A stretch of 42,681 nucleotides of DNA, taken from an uncultured Coprococcus sp. (lineage in GTDB: Bacteria; Bacillota; Clostridia; Lachnospirales; Lachnospiraceae). The stretch's first letter is position 1. The number at the start of each line of letters is the position of its first letter. Below are positions 25,249 through 34,834 of the stretch, in pieces. Location of the stretch: NCBI GenBank assembly GCA_934277375.1, contig CAKQTZ010000018.1:1-42681 (forward strand). Direction: 5' to 3'. The position numbers were made by a program, and so were the translations under genes. The notes under the pieces were generated by a model that had not been told where the DNA came from, ran no database searches, and saw only the letters and a program-made list of their open reading frames with translations.

Positions 25249-26091
25249 TTATTCCAAAATACCCTTTGCAAGTTTCTGCTCCTCATCAGTAGGCGGGTCA
25301 ATTCCCTCAAGCTTATATGGTATTCCAAGTCTCTCCCACTCAGTGATTCCGAGCTTGTGATATGGAAGTACCTCAACCTTATCGACGGTCTTAAGAGTAT
25401 CTATGAACTCTTTTGTCTTCTTCAGATCATCCTCATCAGTTGTGATGGTTGGCACCAGTACGTGTCTGATCCACATATGCTTACCCTGTTCTGACAGATA
25501 CTGTGCAAGATCAAGTATATTGCTGTTGGAGAATCCTGTGAGATCTCTATGCTTGTCATCGTTGATCTGCTTAATATCGAGCAGGAACAGATCTGTGAGG
25601 TTCATCAGCTCATTGAACTTGGAGAAGAATGGCTTCTCCCTTGTAAATGGATTGCCTGCCGTGTCTATTGTTGTATGAATACCCTCAGCCTTTGCAAGCT
25701 TGAAAAACTCGATGAGGAAATCCATCTGAAGCAACGCCTCACCGCCGCTCACTGTTATACCACCACCATTTTTCCAATATGGCTTATAGCGGAGTGCCTG
25801 CTTTAACAGATCCTCAGGAGTCCTCGCCTCGATCTTGACGCCTTTATCCTTCAGCAGCTTTGTATTCTCTTCTATCTTCTTCTCAAGTTCTTCTCTCTCA
25901 GCATCGCTTGTTTCATCTGAGTAAAGCTTACTATAGTCTGTCACAAGATTCCATGTCTCTGGGTTGTGACAATATTTACATCTCATCTTGCAGCCCTGTA
26001 AAAAAACTACAAATCTTATGCCCGGACCATCTACTGCTCCAAAGCTCTCTGTCGAATGGACATATCCTAAAACCTGTTTCTTTTCAGACAT
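25249..26091 (-). CDS. pflA: Pyruvate formate-lyase activating enzyme
   Basis: 280 residues, a radical SAM enzyme that makes the glycyl radical on pyruvate formate-lyase. The cluster motif is CKMRCKYC (CxxxCxxC) near residue 34, after STESFGAVDGPGIRFVVFLQG, which is diagnostic for PflA. GGGITVSGGEALLQ is the SAM-binding GGE motif. Length is longer than E. coli PflA (246) because of an insertion at about 57-90 (YSDETSDAEREELEKKIEENTKLL), rich in charged residues. AGGTG precedes the ATG. It lies downstream of pflB on the same strand with a terminator in between that would lower its expression. Confidence 0.95.
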   Translation of the reverse strand: MSEKKQVLGYVHSTESFGAVDGPGIRFVVFLQGCKMRCKYCHNPETWNLVTDYSKLYSDETSDAEREELEKKIEENTKLLKDKGVKIEARTPEDLLKQALRYKPYWKNGGGITVSGGEALLQMDFLIEFFKLAKAEGIHTTIDTAGNPFTREKPFFSKFNELMNLTDLFLLDIKQINDDKHRDLTGFSNSNILDLAQYLSEQGKHMWIRHVLVPTITTDEDDLKKTKEFIDTLKTVDKVEVLPYHKLGITEWERLGIPYKLEGIDPPTDEEQKLAKGILE

Positions 26092-26116
26092 ATTTCACCT
26101 CTAAGTTCTTCCTTTT

Positions 26117-26148
26117 AAAAAAAGTCCCGGAGAGGTTATCCCCGGGAC
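26117..26148 (-). terminator. Terminator between pflB and pflA
   Basis: GTCCCGG and CCGGGAC form a 7-bp GC stem, followed on the minus strand by TTTTTTT. It would reduce, not abolish, read-through into pflA, in line with the lower need for the activase. Confidence 0.85.
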
Positions 26149-26195
26149 CATGGTTTACTAATTACCTGTCAAAACATCTATGACAACTTTAAGAA

Positions 26196-28472
26196 TTAAA
26201 GTGAGTCATGGAATGTTCTGTTGATAACGTCGAGCTGCTGCTCACGTGTAAGTGATATGAACTTAACAGCATATCCTGATACACGGATTGTGAAGTTAGC
26301 GTACTCTGGCTTATCTGGATTCTCCATAGCATCAAGGAGCTTATCCTTACCAAATACGTTTACGTTCAGATGATGAGCGCCCTGATCGAAGTATCCATCC
26401 ATTGCGCTTACAAGCTTTGTAGCTCTCTCTTCCTCATCATGTCCAAGTGCTGATGGGTTCATTGTCTGTGTATTTGAGATACCATCCAGTGACCACTCAT
26501 AAGGAATCTTTGCAACAGAGTTAAGTGATGCAAGAAGTCCTGATGTCTCAGCACCGTAGCTTGGGTTAGCACCTGGTGCAAATGGTGTCCAAGCACGTCT
26601 TCCATCTGGAAGGTTACCTGTGAACTTACCATAAACTACGTTAGATGTGATTGTAAGGATAGATGTTGTAGGCTCTGAATTACGATATGTGTGTCTCTTC
26701 TTGATGTCTGTAAGGAACTCATGAAGAAGCCATACACCGATGTTATCAGCTCTGTCGTCATCGTTACCATACTTAGGGAACTCGCCTTCGATCTCGAAGT
26801 CCTCAGCAAGTCCTGTCTCTGCGTTACGGATAACCTTAACCTTAGCGTACTTGATTGCTGACAGTGAGTCGATTACGTGTGAGAATCCAGCGATACCTGT
26901 TGCAAATGTACGACGTACATCTGTATCGATAAGTGCCATCTCAGCTGACTCATAGTAGTACTTGTCATGCATGTACTGGATGAGGTTAAGAATATTTACA
27001 TAAAGTCCTGCTAACCAGTCAAGCATCTTCTTGTACTTAGCAAGTACTTCATCATAATCAAGGTACTCTGATGTGATAGGTGCGTACTCTGGACCTACCT
27101 GCATTGGCTTACCAGTCTTCTTGTCAAGGAACTTCTCATCCTTACCACCATTGATAGCGTAAAGAAGACACTTAGCAAGGTTTGCACGAGCTCCGAAGAA
27201 CTGCATCTCCTTACCAGTCTGTGTAGCTGATACACAGCAGCAGATTGAGTAATCATCGCCCCAGATTGGCTTCATTACATCATCGTTCTCATACTGGATT
27301 GAGCTTGTTCTTACAGAAATCTTAGCAGCATACTTCTTGAATGTATCCTGAAGAGCTGATGAGTAAAGAACTGTAAGGTTTGGCTCTGGAGCTGGTCCCA
27401 TGTTCTCAAGTGTATGAAGGAATCTGTAATCGTTCTTTGTAACCATTGAACGTCCATCAACACCGATACCACCAACCTCAAGAGTAGCCCATACAGGATC
27501 TCCTGAGAACAGCTCGTTGTATGACTTAATTCTTGCGAACTTAACCATACGAAGCTTCATTGTGAAATGATCGATAAGCTCCTGAGCCTCAGCCTCTGTA
27601 AGCTTACCAGCCTTAATATCTCTCTCAATGTAGATATCAAGGAATGTAGATACACGTCCAACTGACATAGCTGCACCGTTCTGAGTCTTGATAGCTGCAA
27701 GGTATCCGAAGTATAACCACTGAACAGCCTCTTTAGCGTTTGAAGCTGGCTTTGAAATGTCATATCCGTATGACTGAGCCATAACCTTCATCTCTTTGAG
27801 ACGCTTGATCTGCTCTGAAAGCTCTTCTCTCTGACGGATGATATCATCAAACATGTTGCCATCGCCACAGTTAGCCTTATCCTCTTCCTTCCAAGCGATA
27901 AGCTGATCAATACCGTAAAGAGCAACTCTTCTGTAATCACCTACAATACGTCCACGACCATATGTGTCAGGAAGTCCTGTTACGATATGTGTGTGACGAG
28001 CTGCCATCATCTCTGGTGTGTAAGCATCAAATACTGCCTGGTTGTGTGTCTTGTGATACTCAGTGAAGATCTTGTGGAAGTTCTCGTTTGGAGTATATCC
28101 ATACATCTGAAGAGCCTCCTCAGCCATCTTGATACCACCATAAGGCATAAATGCTCTCTTAAGTGGCTCATCTGTCTGAAGACCTACAACCTGCTCAAGA
28201 TCCTTTGTCTCTGGATCAATGTAGCCTGGGCCATAAGATGTGATGCTTGATACAACATCAGCATCCTCCTTTAAAACTCCACCGTTATCTCTCTCAGCCT
28301 TCTGAAGTGCCTGAAGCTTATCCCAAAGCTTGTTAGTAGCATCTGTTGGGGCTGCAAGGAAACTCTCGTCTCCATCGTACTGTGTGTAGTTGTTCTGGAT
28401 GAAGTCTCTTACATTACACTCTTCCTTCCAGAGTCTACCTGTGAATGATTCCCATTCCTGGTTCTGTAACAT
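26196..28472 (-). CDS. pflB: Formate C-acetyltransferase (pyruvate formate-lyase)
   Basis: 758 residues. Converts pyruvate and CoA to acetyl-CoA and formate in anaerobic cytoplasm. The active-site cysteines are in [35 protein letters not shown]; the glycine radical is Gly733 in RVSGYAVKF, 25 residues before the end, as normal. Length equals the E. coli enzyme. AAGGAG lies 9 bases before the ATG. Codon choice is restricted, as in strongly expressed genes. A near-consensus promoter lies about 60 bases upstream. Confidence 0.97.
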   Translation of the reverse strand: MLQNQEWESFTGRLWKEECNVRDFIQNNYTQYDGDESFLAAPTDATNKLWDKLQALQKAERDNGGVLKEDADVVSSITSYGPGYIDPETKDLEQVVGLQTDEPLKRAFMPYGGIKMAEEALQMYGYTPNENFHKIFTEYHKTHNQAVFDAYTPEMMAARHTHIVTGLPDTYGRGRIVGDYRRVALYGIDQLIAWKEEDKANCGDGNMFDDIIRQREELSEQIKRLKEMKVMAQSYGYDISKPASNAKEAVQWLYFGYLAAIKTQNGAAMSVGRVSTFLDIYIERDIKAGKLTEAEAQELIDHFTMKLRMVKFARIKSYNELFSGDPVWATLEVGGIGVDGRSMVTKNDYRFLHTLENMGPAPEPNLTVLYSSALQDTFKKYAAKISVRTSSIQYENDDVMKPIWGDDYSICCCVSATQTGKEMQFFGARANLAKCLLYAINGGKDEKFLDKKTGKPMQVGPEYAPITSEYLDYDEVLAKYKKMLDWLAGLYVNILNLIQYMHDKYYYESAEMALIDTDVRRTFATGIAGFSHVIDSLSAIKYAKVKVIRNAETGLAEDFEIEGEFPKYGNDDDRADNIGVWLLHEFLTDIKKRHTYRNSEPTTSILTITSNVVYGKFTGNLPDGRRAWTPFAPGANPSYGAETSGLLASLNSVAKIPYEWSLDGISNTQTMNPSALGHDEEERATKLVSAMDGYFDQGAHHLNVNVFGKDKLLDAMENPDKPEYANFTIRVSGYAVKFISLTREQQLDVINRTFHDSL

Positions 28473-28874
28473 GATAAAATTTCTCCTTTCAGTGTTTTAA
28501 TATGTGAAAATGTGACACACTATTTACTTATTATACAGAATAATCTTCTATAATTCAATAATGCTTATCACATTCCTTGCTTTTCATTTGTAAGTATATT
28601 ATACTTTACCCATAAATTCGGTTGTTATAACCACGTAATAAAGATTTAAACAACTTTTTTTGAAAAAATTTGAGAAAATATATGAACAATATATATTGTG
28701 TACGGATAAGAGATAATTTATTACACATATACAATATACTGTGTTTGAGAAAAATACATATCTTATAGCCGGCGGCCTGATCACACTCCTGCATCATGGC
28801 AACTTGTCACTATAATAAACTACGCTGCAGACTGCTGCTCTGCTTTGAATTAAATAACAAAATGGAGGTTATGT
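28473..28874. other. Intergenic region between pflB and the Crp/Fnr gene
   Basis: 400 bases of AT-rich sequence with divergent control. On the left is the pflB promoter and leader. The leader has ATGTGA twice (28503-28516) and the 9-mer AATGTGACA, identical to one half of the palindrome at 13728. In the middle a 14-bp palindrome ACAATATATATTGT (28686-28699) and A-tracts. On the right TATAAT (28811-28816) before the regulator gene, without a good -35 box, as for an activator-dependent promoter. The short ORFs here have no ribosome sites. Confidence 0.5.
28530..28558 (-). promoter_or_regulatory. Promoter of pflB
   Basis: On the minus strand TTGAAT (28558-28553), 17 bases, TATAAT (28535-28530). 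It is about 60 bases before the pflB start codon. Confidence 0.8.
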
Positions 28875-29570
28875 ATGAAACTTAAAATCCCTCAATATCA
28901 ATTGTCTGAAGTACTCAACATGATGGCATTTAAAGGAATCTCGGAAGCCGATATCAAAACCATGATGGATCTCGGGATCCTGCGTGAACACTATTACAGA
29001 TACAACTCCACTATATTCAAAGCCGGTGAGATAACCGAGGAGCTTGGAATCGTTATCAAAGGAAGAGTTATCGTTGAGAACGTGGACTACTGGGGCTCCA
29101 AGAGTGTCCTCTCTTCAGCCCTTCCGGGAAAGGTATTTGGCGAGACCTATGCCCTGTCAGGTCATAAGCTCATGATCGACGCAAGAGCCACCGAACCGAC
29201 AATCGTATTTCTGCTCAACGCACAGGATATCATGTCCGGCAAATACAACAGTTATCCGTGGCATCTGCAAATGCTCAAGAACCTTCTTCTCCTTTCATCG
29301 AGAAGAAGTCTCACACTCTCTCTTCACATCTTCTATATAAAGCCAAAGAAGATACGCGAGCGTGTGAGCTATTATCTCTCAGGACTTGCCAGCTCCCTTG
29401 GCACAACTGAGTTCGATATTCCATTTAACAGGGAACAGTTTGCCGACTATCTGAATGTAGACAGAACTGCCCTGTCAAAGGAGCTGTCCAACATGCAGAG
29501 CGAAGGTCTTATAGAGTTCAAAAAGAATCATTTCAAGCTGTTGGAGCTTGACCACGAGGAATTGACGTAA
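28875..29570 (+). CDS. Crp/Fnr family transcriptional regulator
   Basis: 231 residues. The first 120 form a cyclic-nucleotide-binding-like beta barrel (YNSTIFKAGEITEELGIVIKGRVIVEN, PGKVFGETYAL), then a dimer helix, then a winged helix with FNREQFADYLNVDRTALSKELSNMQSEGLIEFKKNHF as the helix-turn-helix and wing. There is no cysteine at all, so it is not an iron-sulfur Fnr, and the cAMP phosphate-binding residues are not evident; the ligand is unknown. ATGGAGGT lies just before the ATG. Its position opposite pflB suggests that it may control fermentation genes. Confidence 0.88.
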   Translation: MKLKIPQYQLSEVLNMMAFKGISEADIKTMMDLGILREHYYRYNSTIFKAGEITEELGIVIKGRVIVENVDYWGSKSVLSSALPGKVFGETYALSGHKLMIDARATEPTIVFLLNAQDIMSGKYNSYPWHLQMLKNLLLLSSRRSLTLSLHIFYIKPKKIRERVSYYLSGLASSLGTTEFDIPFNREQFADYLNVDRTALSKELSNMQSEGLIEFKKNHFKLLELDHEELT

Positions 29571-29607
29571 TACTACTATTCTGAATCCAGTACAAGTCTA
29601 TCTTATG

Positions 29608-29648
29608 GTTACCGGGTGCGGAATTGTAAAATGCCAGCACCCGGTAAC
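29608..29648. terminator. Hairpin between the convergent Crp/Fnr and ftsH genes
   Basis: GTTACCGGGTGC and its exact complement (12 bp) with a 17-base loop. There is no clear T run on either side, so it may act as a weak bidirectional terminator or as an RNA-stabilising end. Confidence 0.55.
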
Positions 29649-29668
29649 TGAGATTATATCTAAGGGAG

Positions 29669-31489
29669 TCACGAATTCAAAATCTCCATAAATTCCTCGC
29701 CAGTTATCGTCTCCTTCTGATACAGATAATTGGAAAGCTCATCAAGCTTCGCTCTGTTCTCGAGGATAATGGTTGCCGCCTTCTCATGCTGCTTTCTTAT
29801 AAGCTCCACAACCTTTTTGTCTATGAGTGTCTGCGTCTCTGCCGAGCACGAAAGTGATGAATCACCGCCAAGGTATTTATTGGTCTCTACCTCCATGGCT
29901 ACCATATCAAACTCTTTGCTCATTCCGTATTTGGTGATCATAGCTCTTGCAAGCTTTGTTGCCTGTTCTATATCATTGGATGCTCCGGTTGTGACAGATC
30001 CAAATACTATCTCCTCCGCAGCTCTTCCGCCTGTGAGTGTCGCTATCTTATTCTCAATCTCTTCCTTGGTCATAAGATAGTGATTACCCTCATCGACCTG
30101 CATGGTGTAACCAAGGGCTCCTGATGTTCTCGGAACTATGGTTATCTTCTGGACAGGCGCTGAATCAGTCTGCTTGGCAGCTACAAGCGCATGTCCGATC
30201 TCATGGTATGACACGACAAGCTTCTCCTTGTCTGTAAGTATCGCATTCTTTCTCTGGTAACCTGCAATTACGACCTCTATGCTCTCTTCCATATCGGCCT
30301 GTGTCACGAAGCCTCTACCTGCTCTGACAGCCCTGAGCGCTGCCTCATTTACTATATTTGCAAGCTCGGCGCCAGATGCTCCTGATGCCATTCTGGCTAT
30401 CTTGTTGAAGTCTACGTTATCTCCTATCTTGACCTTCTTGGCGTGAACCTTAAGTATATCCTCACGTCCCTTGAGATCAGGAAGTTCAACAGGTACTCGC
30501 CTGTCAAATCTTCCCGGTCTGAGCAGTGCAGGATCAAGTGAATCCGGCCTGTTGGTTGCTGCAAGGATGATGACACCATTGTTGCCCTCGAATCCATCCA
30601 TCTCGGTGAGAAGCTGGTTAAGTGTCTGCTCACGCTCATCATTGCCGCCTATCTGCCCGTCTCTCTTCTTACCTATGGCATCTATCTCATCGATGAACAC
30701 TATACAAGGAGCCTTCTCCTTTGCCTGCTGGAACAAATCCCTTACCTTTGAAGCACCCATACCTACGAACATCTCAACGAACTCTGAACCGGACATTGAG
30801 AAGAAAGGTACATTCGCCTCTCCGGCTACAGCCTTGGCAAGCATGGTCTTACCTGTTCCCGGAGGACCCACAAGAAGAATACCCTTTGGCATGGAAGCGC
30901 CGATCTCCTTGTACTTTCCAGGATTGTGAAGATACTCAACTATCTCAGTCAAATTCTCCTTTGCCTCATCCTCTCCGGCGACATCTGTAAACTTTATTCC
31001 CTCTGTGGAATTAACATATATCTTCGCATTACTCTTGCCCATTCCAAACATCATGGAATTCTTGCCGCCTCCGGCGTGCTTCATCATCTGATTGGCAAGC
31101 ATTCTTCCAAGTAATGTGAATATAAGTATAGGCACGATCAAACTGAGTATAAAACTGAGTATCGGTGATGTCCGCTTGATCTCCTGACCTGAGAACTTAG
31201 CTCCCGACTTGTAAAGTCTCTCGGTTAAGTTCTCATCACTCACCATAGCAGTCTTATACACCTTCTTGTCATCTTTGCCTGTGAAATAGATGACATTTGA
31301 CTGTGCCTCAATGTCTACCTCATCGATCTTCTTGTCATCTGTCATGGATATGAACGTACCATAGTCCACCTCCTCTATACTTCTCTCAGCAAACCATGGA
31401 ACAAATATGAAATTGAGAACCATTATTATGATAAGCACTATCAGATAATAAAATATCATCAGCTTCTTTGGCTGTTTTACTTCTTTCAT
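29669..31489 (-). CDS. ftsH: ATP-dependent zinc metalloprotease FtsH
   Basis: 606 residues. Two N-terminal membrane helices (about 10-30 and 105-125) around a small external domain, then the AAA module: Walker A GPPGTGKT (about 207), Walker [12 protein letters not shown], second region of homology [20 protein letters not shown], then the zinc protease with HEIGH (about 428). FtsH degrades membrane and regulatory proteins. The ATG at 31489 is chosen since AAGGAGGA precedes it at 8-9 bases; the longer frame to 31558 would include the leader. That ribosome site is mirrored upstream by an 18-base complement (31577-31594). The gene is convergent with the Crp/Fnr gene and appears to stand alone. 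Confidence 0.95.
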   Translation of the reverse strand: MKEVKQPKKLMIFYYLIVLIIIMVLNFIFVPWFAERSIEEVDYGTFISMTDDKKIDEVDIEAQSNVIYFTGKDDKKVYKTAMVSDENLTERLYKSGAKFSGQEIKRTSPILSFILSLIVPILIFTLLGRMLANQMMKHAGGGKNSMMFGMGKSNAKIYVNSTEGIKFTDVAGEDEAKENLTEIVEYLHNPGKYKEIGASMPKGILLVGPPGTGKTMLAKAVAGEANVPFFSMSGSEFVEMFVGMGASKVRDLFQQAKEKAPCIVFIDEIDAIGKKRDGQIGGNDEREQTLNQLLTEMDGFEGNNGVIILAATNRPDSLDPALLRPGRFDRRVPVELPDLKGREDILKVHAKKVKIGDNVDFNKIARMASGASGAELANIVNEAALRAVRAGRGFVTQADMEESIEVVIAGYQRKNAILTDKEKLVVSYHEIGHALVAAKQTDSAPVQKITIVPRTSGALGYTMQVDEGNHYLMTKEEIENKIATLTGGRAAEEIVFGSVTTGASNDIEQATKLARAMITKYGMSKEFDMVAMEVETNKYLGGDSSLSCSAETQTLIDKKVVELIRKQHEKAATIILENRAKLDELSNYLYQKETITGEEFMEILNS

Positions 31490-31493
31490 ATAA

Positions 31494-31594
31494 AAATCCT
31501 CCTTGTGATATTTTTTAGGATATATATGTCTAACACAATACAGAAACGCCATTATCATATATATTATTCTAACCTTATATCACAAGGAGGATTT
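31494..31594 (-). promoter_or_regulatory. Inverted repeat that can sequester the ftsH ribosome site
   Basis: 31494-31511 and 31577-31594 are exact 18-base reverse complements. In the ftsH mRNA the upstream arm (TCCTCCTTGTGA) would pair with TCACAAGGAGGA, covering the whole ribosome site. A further 9-bp pair ATATATATG/CATATATAT lies inside the loop. A weak -35 (TTGTGA) falls in the upstream arm, so RNA starting inside the loop would lack the blocking arm. Confidence 0.7.
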
Positions 31595-31763
31595 ATTCAA
31601 TTAATTATTTCTAAAATTTGTATAACGCTTTTAATAATTTCTCACTATTCTCTCATTTACACTGGTCCTGAATTCTCTGATCGCCTTGTAATCCGGCTCA
31701 TCATGCAGACTTTATATGCAGCTTCATAGAATTGCTGTATATCACTTAATGTAGTTTATATTA

Positions 31764-32612
31764 TTACAAAGAACTTAATACGCCACTAAAAACTCTGTAA
31801 TTGGAGTCATCCTTTGACCCACAGTACACAGCAAACTCGATATTCTTAAATGCATACATATAATCTCTCACCACATTTGCCGCTGCCGTTGCCACAACCT
31901 GCGGGTCATTACAGAACGCTCCACAGCCAAATGCACCTAGTATCACTGTGTCTGCATGATTCATAACTGCACTGTCAAGTATTCTTCTGAGCCTCTTCTC
32001 ATGAATTGCCTGCAGTTCTTTATTGCTCAACATCACCGCACTTGTGCCATCCCCTGAATTATATCTGTTGCTTGGATTTTCCCTGAGATTCGGTGCCGCA
32101 CATGTGATCACGTCAACCTTATACCAGGCGTCACGCTCCATGAGTTCCGGACGATCTGTATCAGTCTTGAACACAACGATATCCGGTGTGTATATGATAT
32201 CGTCATTATGTATCGGATCATGTGCTGCCCTGTGTGGCGTGTAGAACATTCCCCACATATCAGGTGTATTCAGGCAAAAATACAGATTGGAACATCTGCA
32301 GAGACATTCCTCCTGAGCTCCCGAACCATTCACAACTCCACCGCCTGGATTGGATGCTGATGCAAAGTTATGAACAGCAACGTGATTTTCTTCATATGCT
32401 GCTGCCGCCTCATAAGTTCTCTTCTTTGAGACAACTACATTTGCCTTTTTGTTGTAAATATTCAGTTCAGGCATTGGTATATCCTCAGACTCTGCTATAA
32501 AGCTCTGATTTGCTACTGATACCTTTGTGGCATCTGAAATCTCTGCGTCCGTCTTGCACATACGCTCTGTATCCTGAAATATATTTCTATTCATCTCTCT
32601 GCGGTCCATCAT
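31764..32612 (-). CDS. Bacterial PARG-like protein (TIGR02452 family)
   Basis: 282 residues, soluble macro-domain fold. The signature GGGVVNGSGAQEE (Gly 90-92, Glu 101-102) is the GGG-X6-8-QEE motif of poly(ADP-ribose) glycohydrolases; the double Glu is catalytic in that family. Other blocks, VDVITCAAPNLREN and VILGAFGCGAFCNDP, also match TIGR02452. The likely reaction is removal of ADP-ribose from proteins or nucleic acids. GGAGG lies before two adjacent ATG codons; the second (32609) has the better spacing. It follows the lipoprotein gene by 45 bases on the same strand and may belong to the XRE/DUF2975 unit. No ADP-ribosyltransferase is visible nearby. Confidence 0.85.
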   Translation of the reverse strand: MMDRREMNRNIFQDTERMCKTDAEISDATKVSVANQSFIAESEDIPMPELNIYNKKANVVVSKKRTYEAAAAYEENHVAVHNFASASNPGGGVVNGSGAQEECLCRCSNLYFCLNTPDMWGMFYTPHRAAHDPIHNDDIIYTPDIVVFKTDTDRPELMERDAWYKVDVITCAAPNLRENPSNRYNSGDGTSAVMLSNKELQAIHEKRLRRILDSAVMNHADTVILGAFGCGAFCNDPQVVATAAANVVRDYMYAFKNIEFAVYCGSKDDSNYRVFSGVLSSL

Positions 32613-32657
32613 TCATCCTCCATCTATTCTCCTGTTTTTCAATCATTTTTACCGTTT

Positions 32658-33614
32658 CTACTTTATCTCCACAACACCTGTATCCAGAAAGAATTTGCCA
32701 GTGCTCACACTATATTCATACACTGAATCATCTTTATCCACGAATGAACTGTACATCTCTCCAGTCACATCCGCATAGGACACGATCACATACTGCCAGT
32801 CACAGTCAAACTTTATTGTATCTGGTATATCCCCAACATCATAGGTTTTGGCGTCCAGCTCTTTGTTATCCTCAGACATGGCTGTAAATGTATACTTTTT
32901 TCCTGCTCGTTCAAACTTCCATTCCACATGTATGACCATTTCGTTTTCATCACTTGACGAACTTTCACTACCCGAAAATGAAGTCGTCTTATACGACTCT
33001 TTTACATCCATTGCACCTGAGCCATTCTCTGCAGTCTGATCCGTGACTGCAACTCCCATCGAGCTGCCACTCGTTATATAATATGTTCCATCTGTTTTCT
33101 CATATACCTTATTGAGGATTATATCAACATCACCATCTGCGTCTGCATAGCTATCCTTATTGTCCAGATCATAGTACACACATCCGTTCACTGTCCGGCT
33201 TCTGGTGACACTTCCATCTGCATTCTCATTATACCCAACATTGTTTGTTCCAACACTTATACCATCAGATACCAGAGTCTCGTACATATCTTCCCCCTCG
33301 CCTGATCTGGCATAGATCATATAACATCCGTCAACATCAATGTCTTCATCTGTTATCTTAAGTGTACCTGCATCAATATCGATTTCGCACGGAACATCGG
33401 TAACTGTCCCAAGCCTTTCTGTTGTTACAAACACTCCAACCAATGAATCTCTCTCATCTGTTTCAGTCATTTCCTTATCCGCAAGCGAGCAGCCTGAGAT
33501 CATACATATTCCAAGTAGTCCAATAATACCCATGGCAACCAGATCACTCTTTCGTATCACTCTATGTATCTCACCTGATTTCCTGTCTGTTTTCTTACCC
33601 CTGATAACTTTCAT
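32658..33614 (-). CDS. Lipoprotein of unknown function
   Basis: 318 residues. A positively charged start, a hydrophobic helix and ISGC give a lipobox (Cys about residue 42). The mature part is acidic, rich in Asp, Gly, Ser and Tyr, and probably beta-structured, with a Ser-rich stretch (SGSESSSSDENE) near 220. No known domain recognised. The ATG at 33614 follows GGAGGCGGGAG. It starts 13 bases after the XRE regulator gene and is thus in the same transcript. Confidence 0.7.
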   Translation of the reverse strand: MKVIRGKKTDRKSGEIHRVIRKSDLVAMGIIGLLGICMISGCSLADKEMTETDERDSLVGVFVTTERLGTVTDVPCEIDIDAGTLKITDEDIDVDGCYMIYARSGEGEDMYETLVSDGISVGTNNVGYNENADGSVTRSRTVNGCVYYDLDNKDSYADADGDVDIILNKVYEKTDGTYYITSGSSMGVAVTDQTAENGSGAMDVKESYKTTSFSGSESSSSDENEMVIHVEWKFERAGKKYTFTAMSEDNKELDAKTYDVGDIPDTIKFDCDWQYVIVSYADVTGEMYSSFVDKDDSVYEYSVSTGKFFLDTGVVEIK

Positions 33615-33630
33615 CACAGCTCCCGCCTCC

Positions 33631-33852
33631 TCAGTCTTCTTCTATAAGTTCACCATCAAATGTCAATATGTCTCCAACATCGCAGTGCAGGTAATAACAT
33701 ATCTTGTTGATCGTGGTAAACCGCACACCCTTTGCTTTCCCGCTTCTGAGAACCGACAGATTTGCCTCTGTTATCCCCACTAGTTTGCAAAGTTCCTTCG
33801 ATGTCATATTATTCTCTTTTAAAACCCTGTCCAGCGTTACTTTGATCGCCAT
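33631..33852 (-). CDS. XRE/Cro-type small regulator (YozG-like)
   Basis: 73 residues: one Cro/C1-type helix-turn-helix domain. MTSKELCKLVGITEANLSVLRSGKAKGVRFTTINKICYYLHCDVGDIL contains the five helices of the small YozG-like repressors. These are regularly encoded beside DUF2975 membrane proteins, as here, where the membrane gene ends 21 bases upstream. It probably represses its own unit by binding the repeated 19-bp dyads at 34752-34834. Confidence 0.88.
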   Translation of the reverse strand: MAIKVTLDRVLKENNMTSKELCKLVGITEANLSVLRSGKAKGVRFTTINKICYYLHCDVGDILTFDGELIEED

Positions 33853-33873
33853 ACCTGCACGTCACCTCAAATT

Positions 33874-34728
33874 CTATATATATGAATCATTCTCTTCTTT
33901 TATCGCTTTTGTCTTTGCAAGGTTTCTGACACCCATATACACAACGACGAGTATTATCAGCTCATATAATGGAAGTGATATCTTGAAATCTGCATTTGAA
34001 AGAGTCGTCATGATAAAAAGCTGAAGCACATTCTTCGATAGTTCAAGAATCACCATGACTGATATTGCACTCTTGCTCGTCTTTGAAAGTCTCTCTGCCA
34101 TGCGTATTGTTTCGTCCGAATACTCATTTTCTATTATGCTGTTGCAAAGCCTGTATCCTCTGATCAGGACCCATATGACAAGAGCAGCATTTACAAGCTG
34201 GAAAATAAACAGGATCACTGCCCATCCGGCATCACTAGGCATAGCACCGGCATTTGTCCGATTTGTTCTGACAAGCTCCGGCAATGACACACATACGATC
34301 GCAAAAGCTGTGAATACCACTATCGCACATATTATCTTCTTAATGATTCCTACTATCTGCGTGCTATCCGCCCTGTCTACACTCTCAACTATCCTGAGTA
34401 CAGCATAACATGCCATCACTGACCATATCACTGAACTTATTGCCAGATCCAGCATATCCGATGTTACCAGAGCGTTTCCATCGATTACATACCCTGGATT
34501 TATCATCATATATATTCCTATGAAGAGAGCCGCCGAGAGTCCCAGCAACAGGTAGTCAGCATCAATTTTTCTCTTACTTATACAGAGCACGATGAATCCA
34601 GCAAGCGGCATACATCCTATCAGGCAGAATATACATATTGCAAATACATTCTGCGCTCCGCCCGCAAGAGACATCTCCCTGAGCCACTTTGCTATGTATG
34701 CAAATGCATTTAAAACACCATTAACCAT
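33874..34728 (-). CDS. Membrane protein, DUF2975-like
   Basis: 284 residues with about seven hydrophobic segments. The second half (YRLCNSIIENEYSDETIRMAERLSKTSKSAI and two further helices) resembles DUF2975 proteins, which are usually about 160-200 residues; the first half adds three or four helices, so assignment is tentative. The partner regulator is the XRE protein directly downstream. ATG at 34728 with TGGAGG upstream was preferred over the in-frame ATG inside the ribosome site. Promoter and operators lie just before it. Confidence 0.6.
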   Translation of the reverse strand: MVNGVLNAFAYIAKWLREMSLAGGAQNVFAICIFCLIGCMPLAGFIVLCISKRKIDADYLLLGLSAALFIGIYMMINPGYVIDGNALVTSDMLDLAISSVIWSVMACYAVLRIVESVDRADSTQIVGIIKKIICAIVVFTAFAIVCVSLPELVRTNRTNAGAMPSDAGWAVILFIFQLVNAALVIWVLIRGYRLCNSIIENEYSDETIRMAERLSKTSKSAISVMVILELSKNVLQLFIMTTLSNADFKISLPLYELIILVVVYMGVRNLAKTKAIKEENDSYI

Positions 34729-34751
34729 AAAAGCCTCCAATCGCCAAGTAA

Positions 34752-34834
34752 ATTATTGTTTTTCGATAATTATCTTACTTGTATGATACCACAGAATTAT
34801 CGTTTGTCAATAATTATTATTGTTTTACGATAAT
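34752..34834 (-). promoter_or_regulatory. Promoter with three 19-bp operator copies
   Basis: ATTATTG-N5-CGATAAT at 34752-34770 and 34816-34834, and ATTATCG-N5-CAATAAT at 34796-34814: three dyads of the same design, each with one imperfect pair. The minus-strand promoter TTGACA (34810-34805), 16 bases, TATCAT (34788-34783) has its -35 inside the middle copy; the first copy lies just after the start of transcription. The third is inside the coding end of the AraC gene. The XRE protein is the likely ligand. Confidence 0.75.

Noticed and set aside
28599..28797. Minus-strand ORFs of 61-63 codons in the pflB-Crp/Fnr gap
   Set aside because: No ribosome site, AT-rich and low-complexity translation, overlapping frames of equal quality; more probably promoter DNA.
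31600..31763. Possible gene remnant upstream of ftsH (reads QQFYEAAYKVCMMSRITRRSENSG on the minus strand)
   Set aside because: Too short, no start site or recognisable family; kept out of the annotation.
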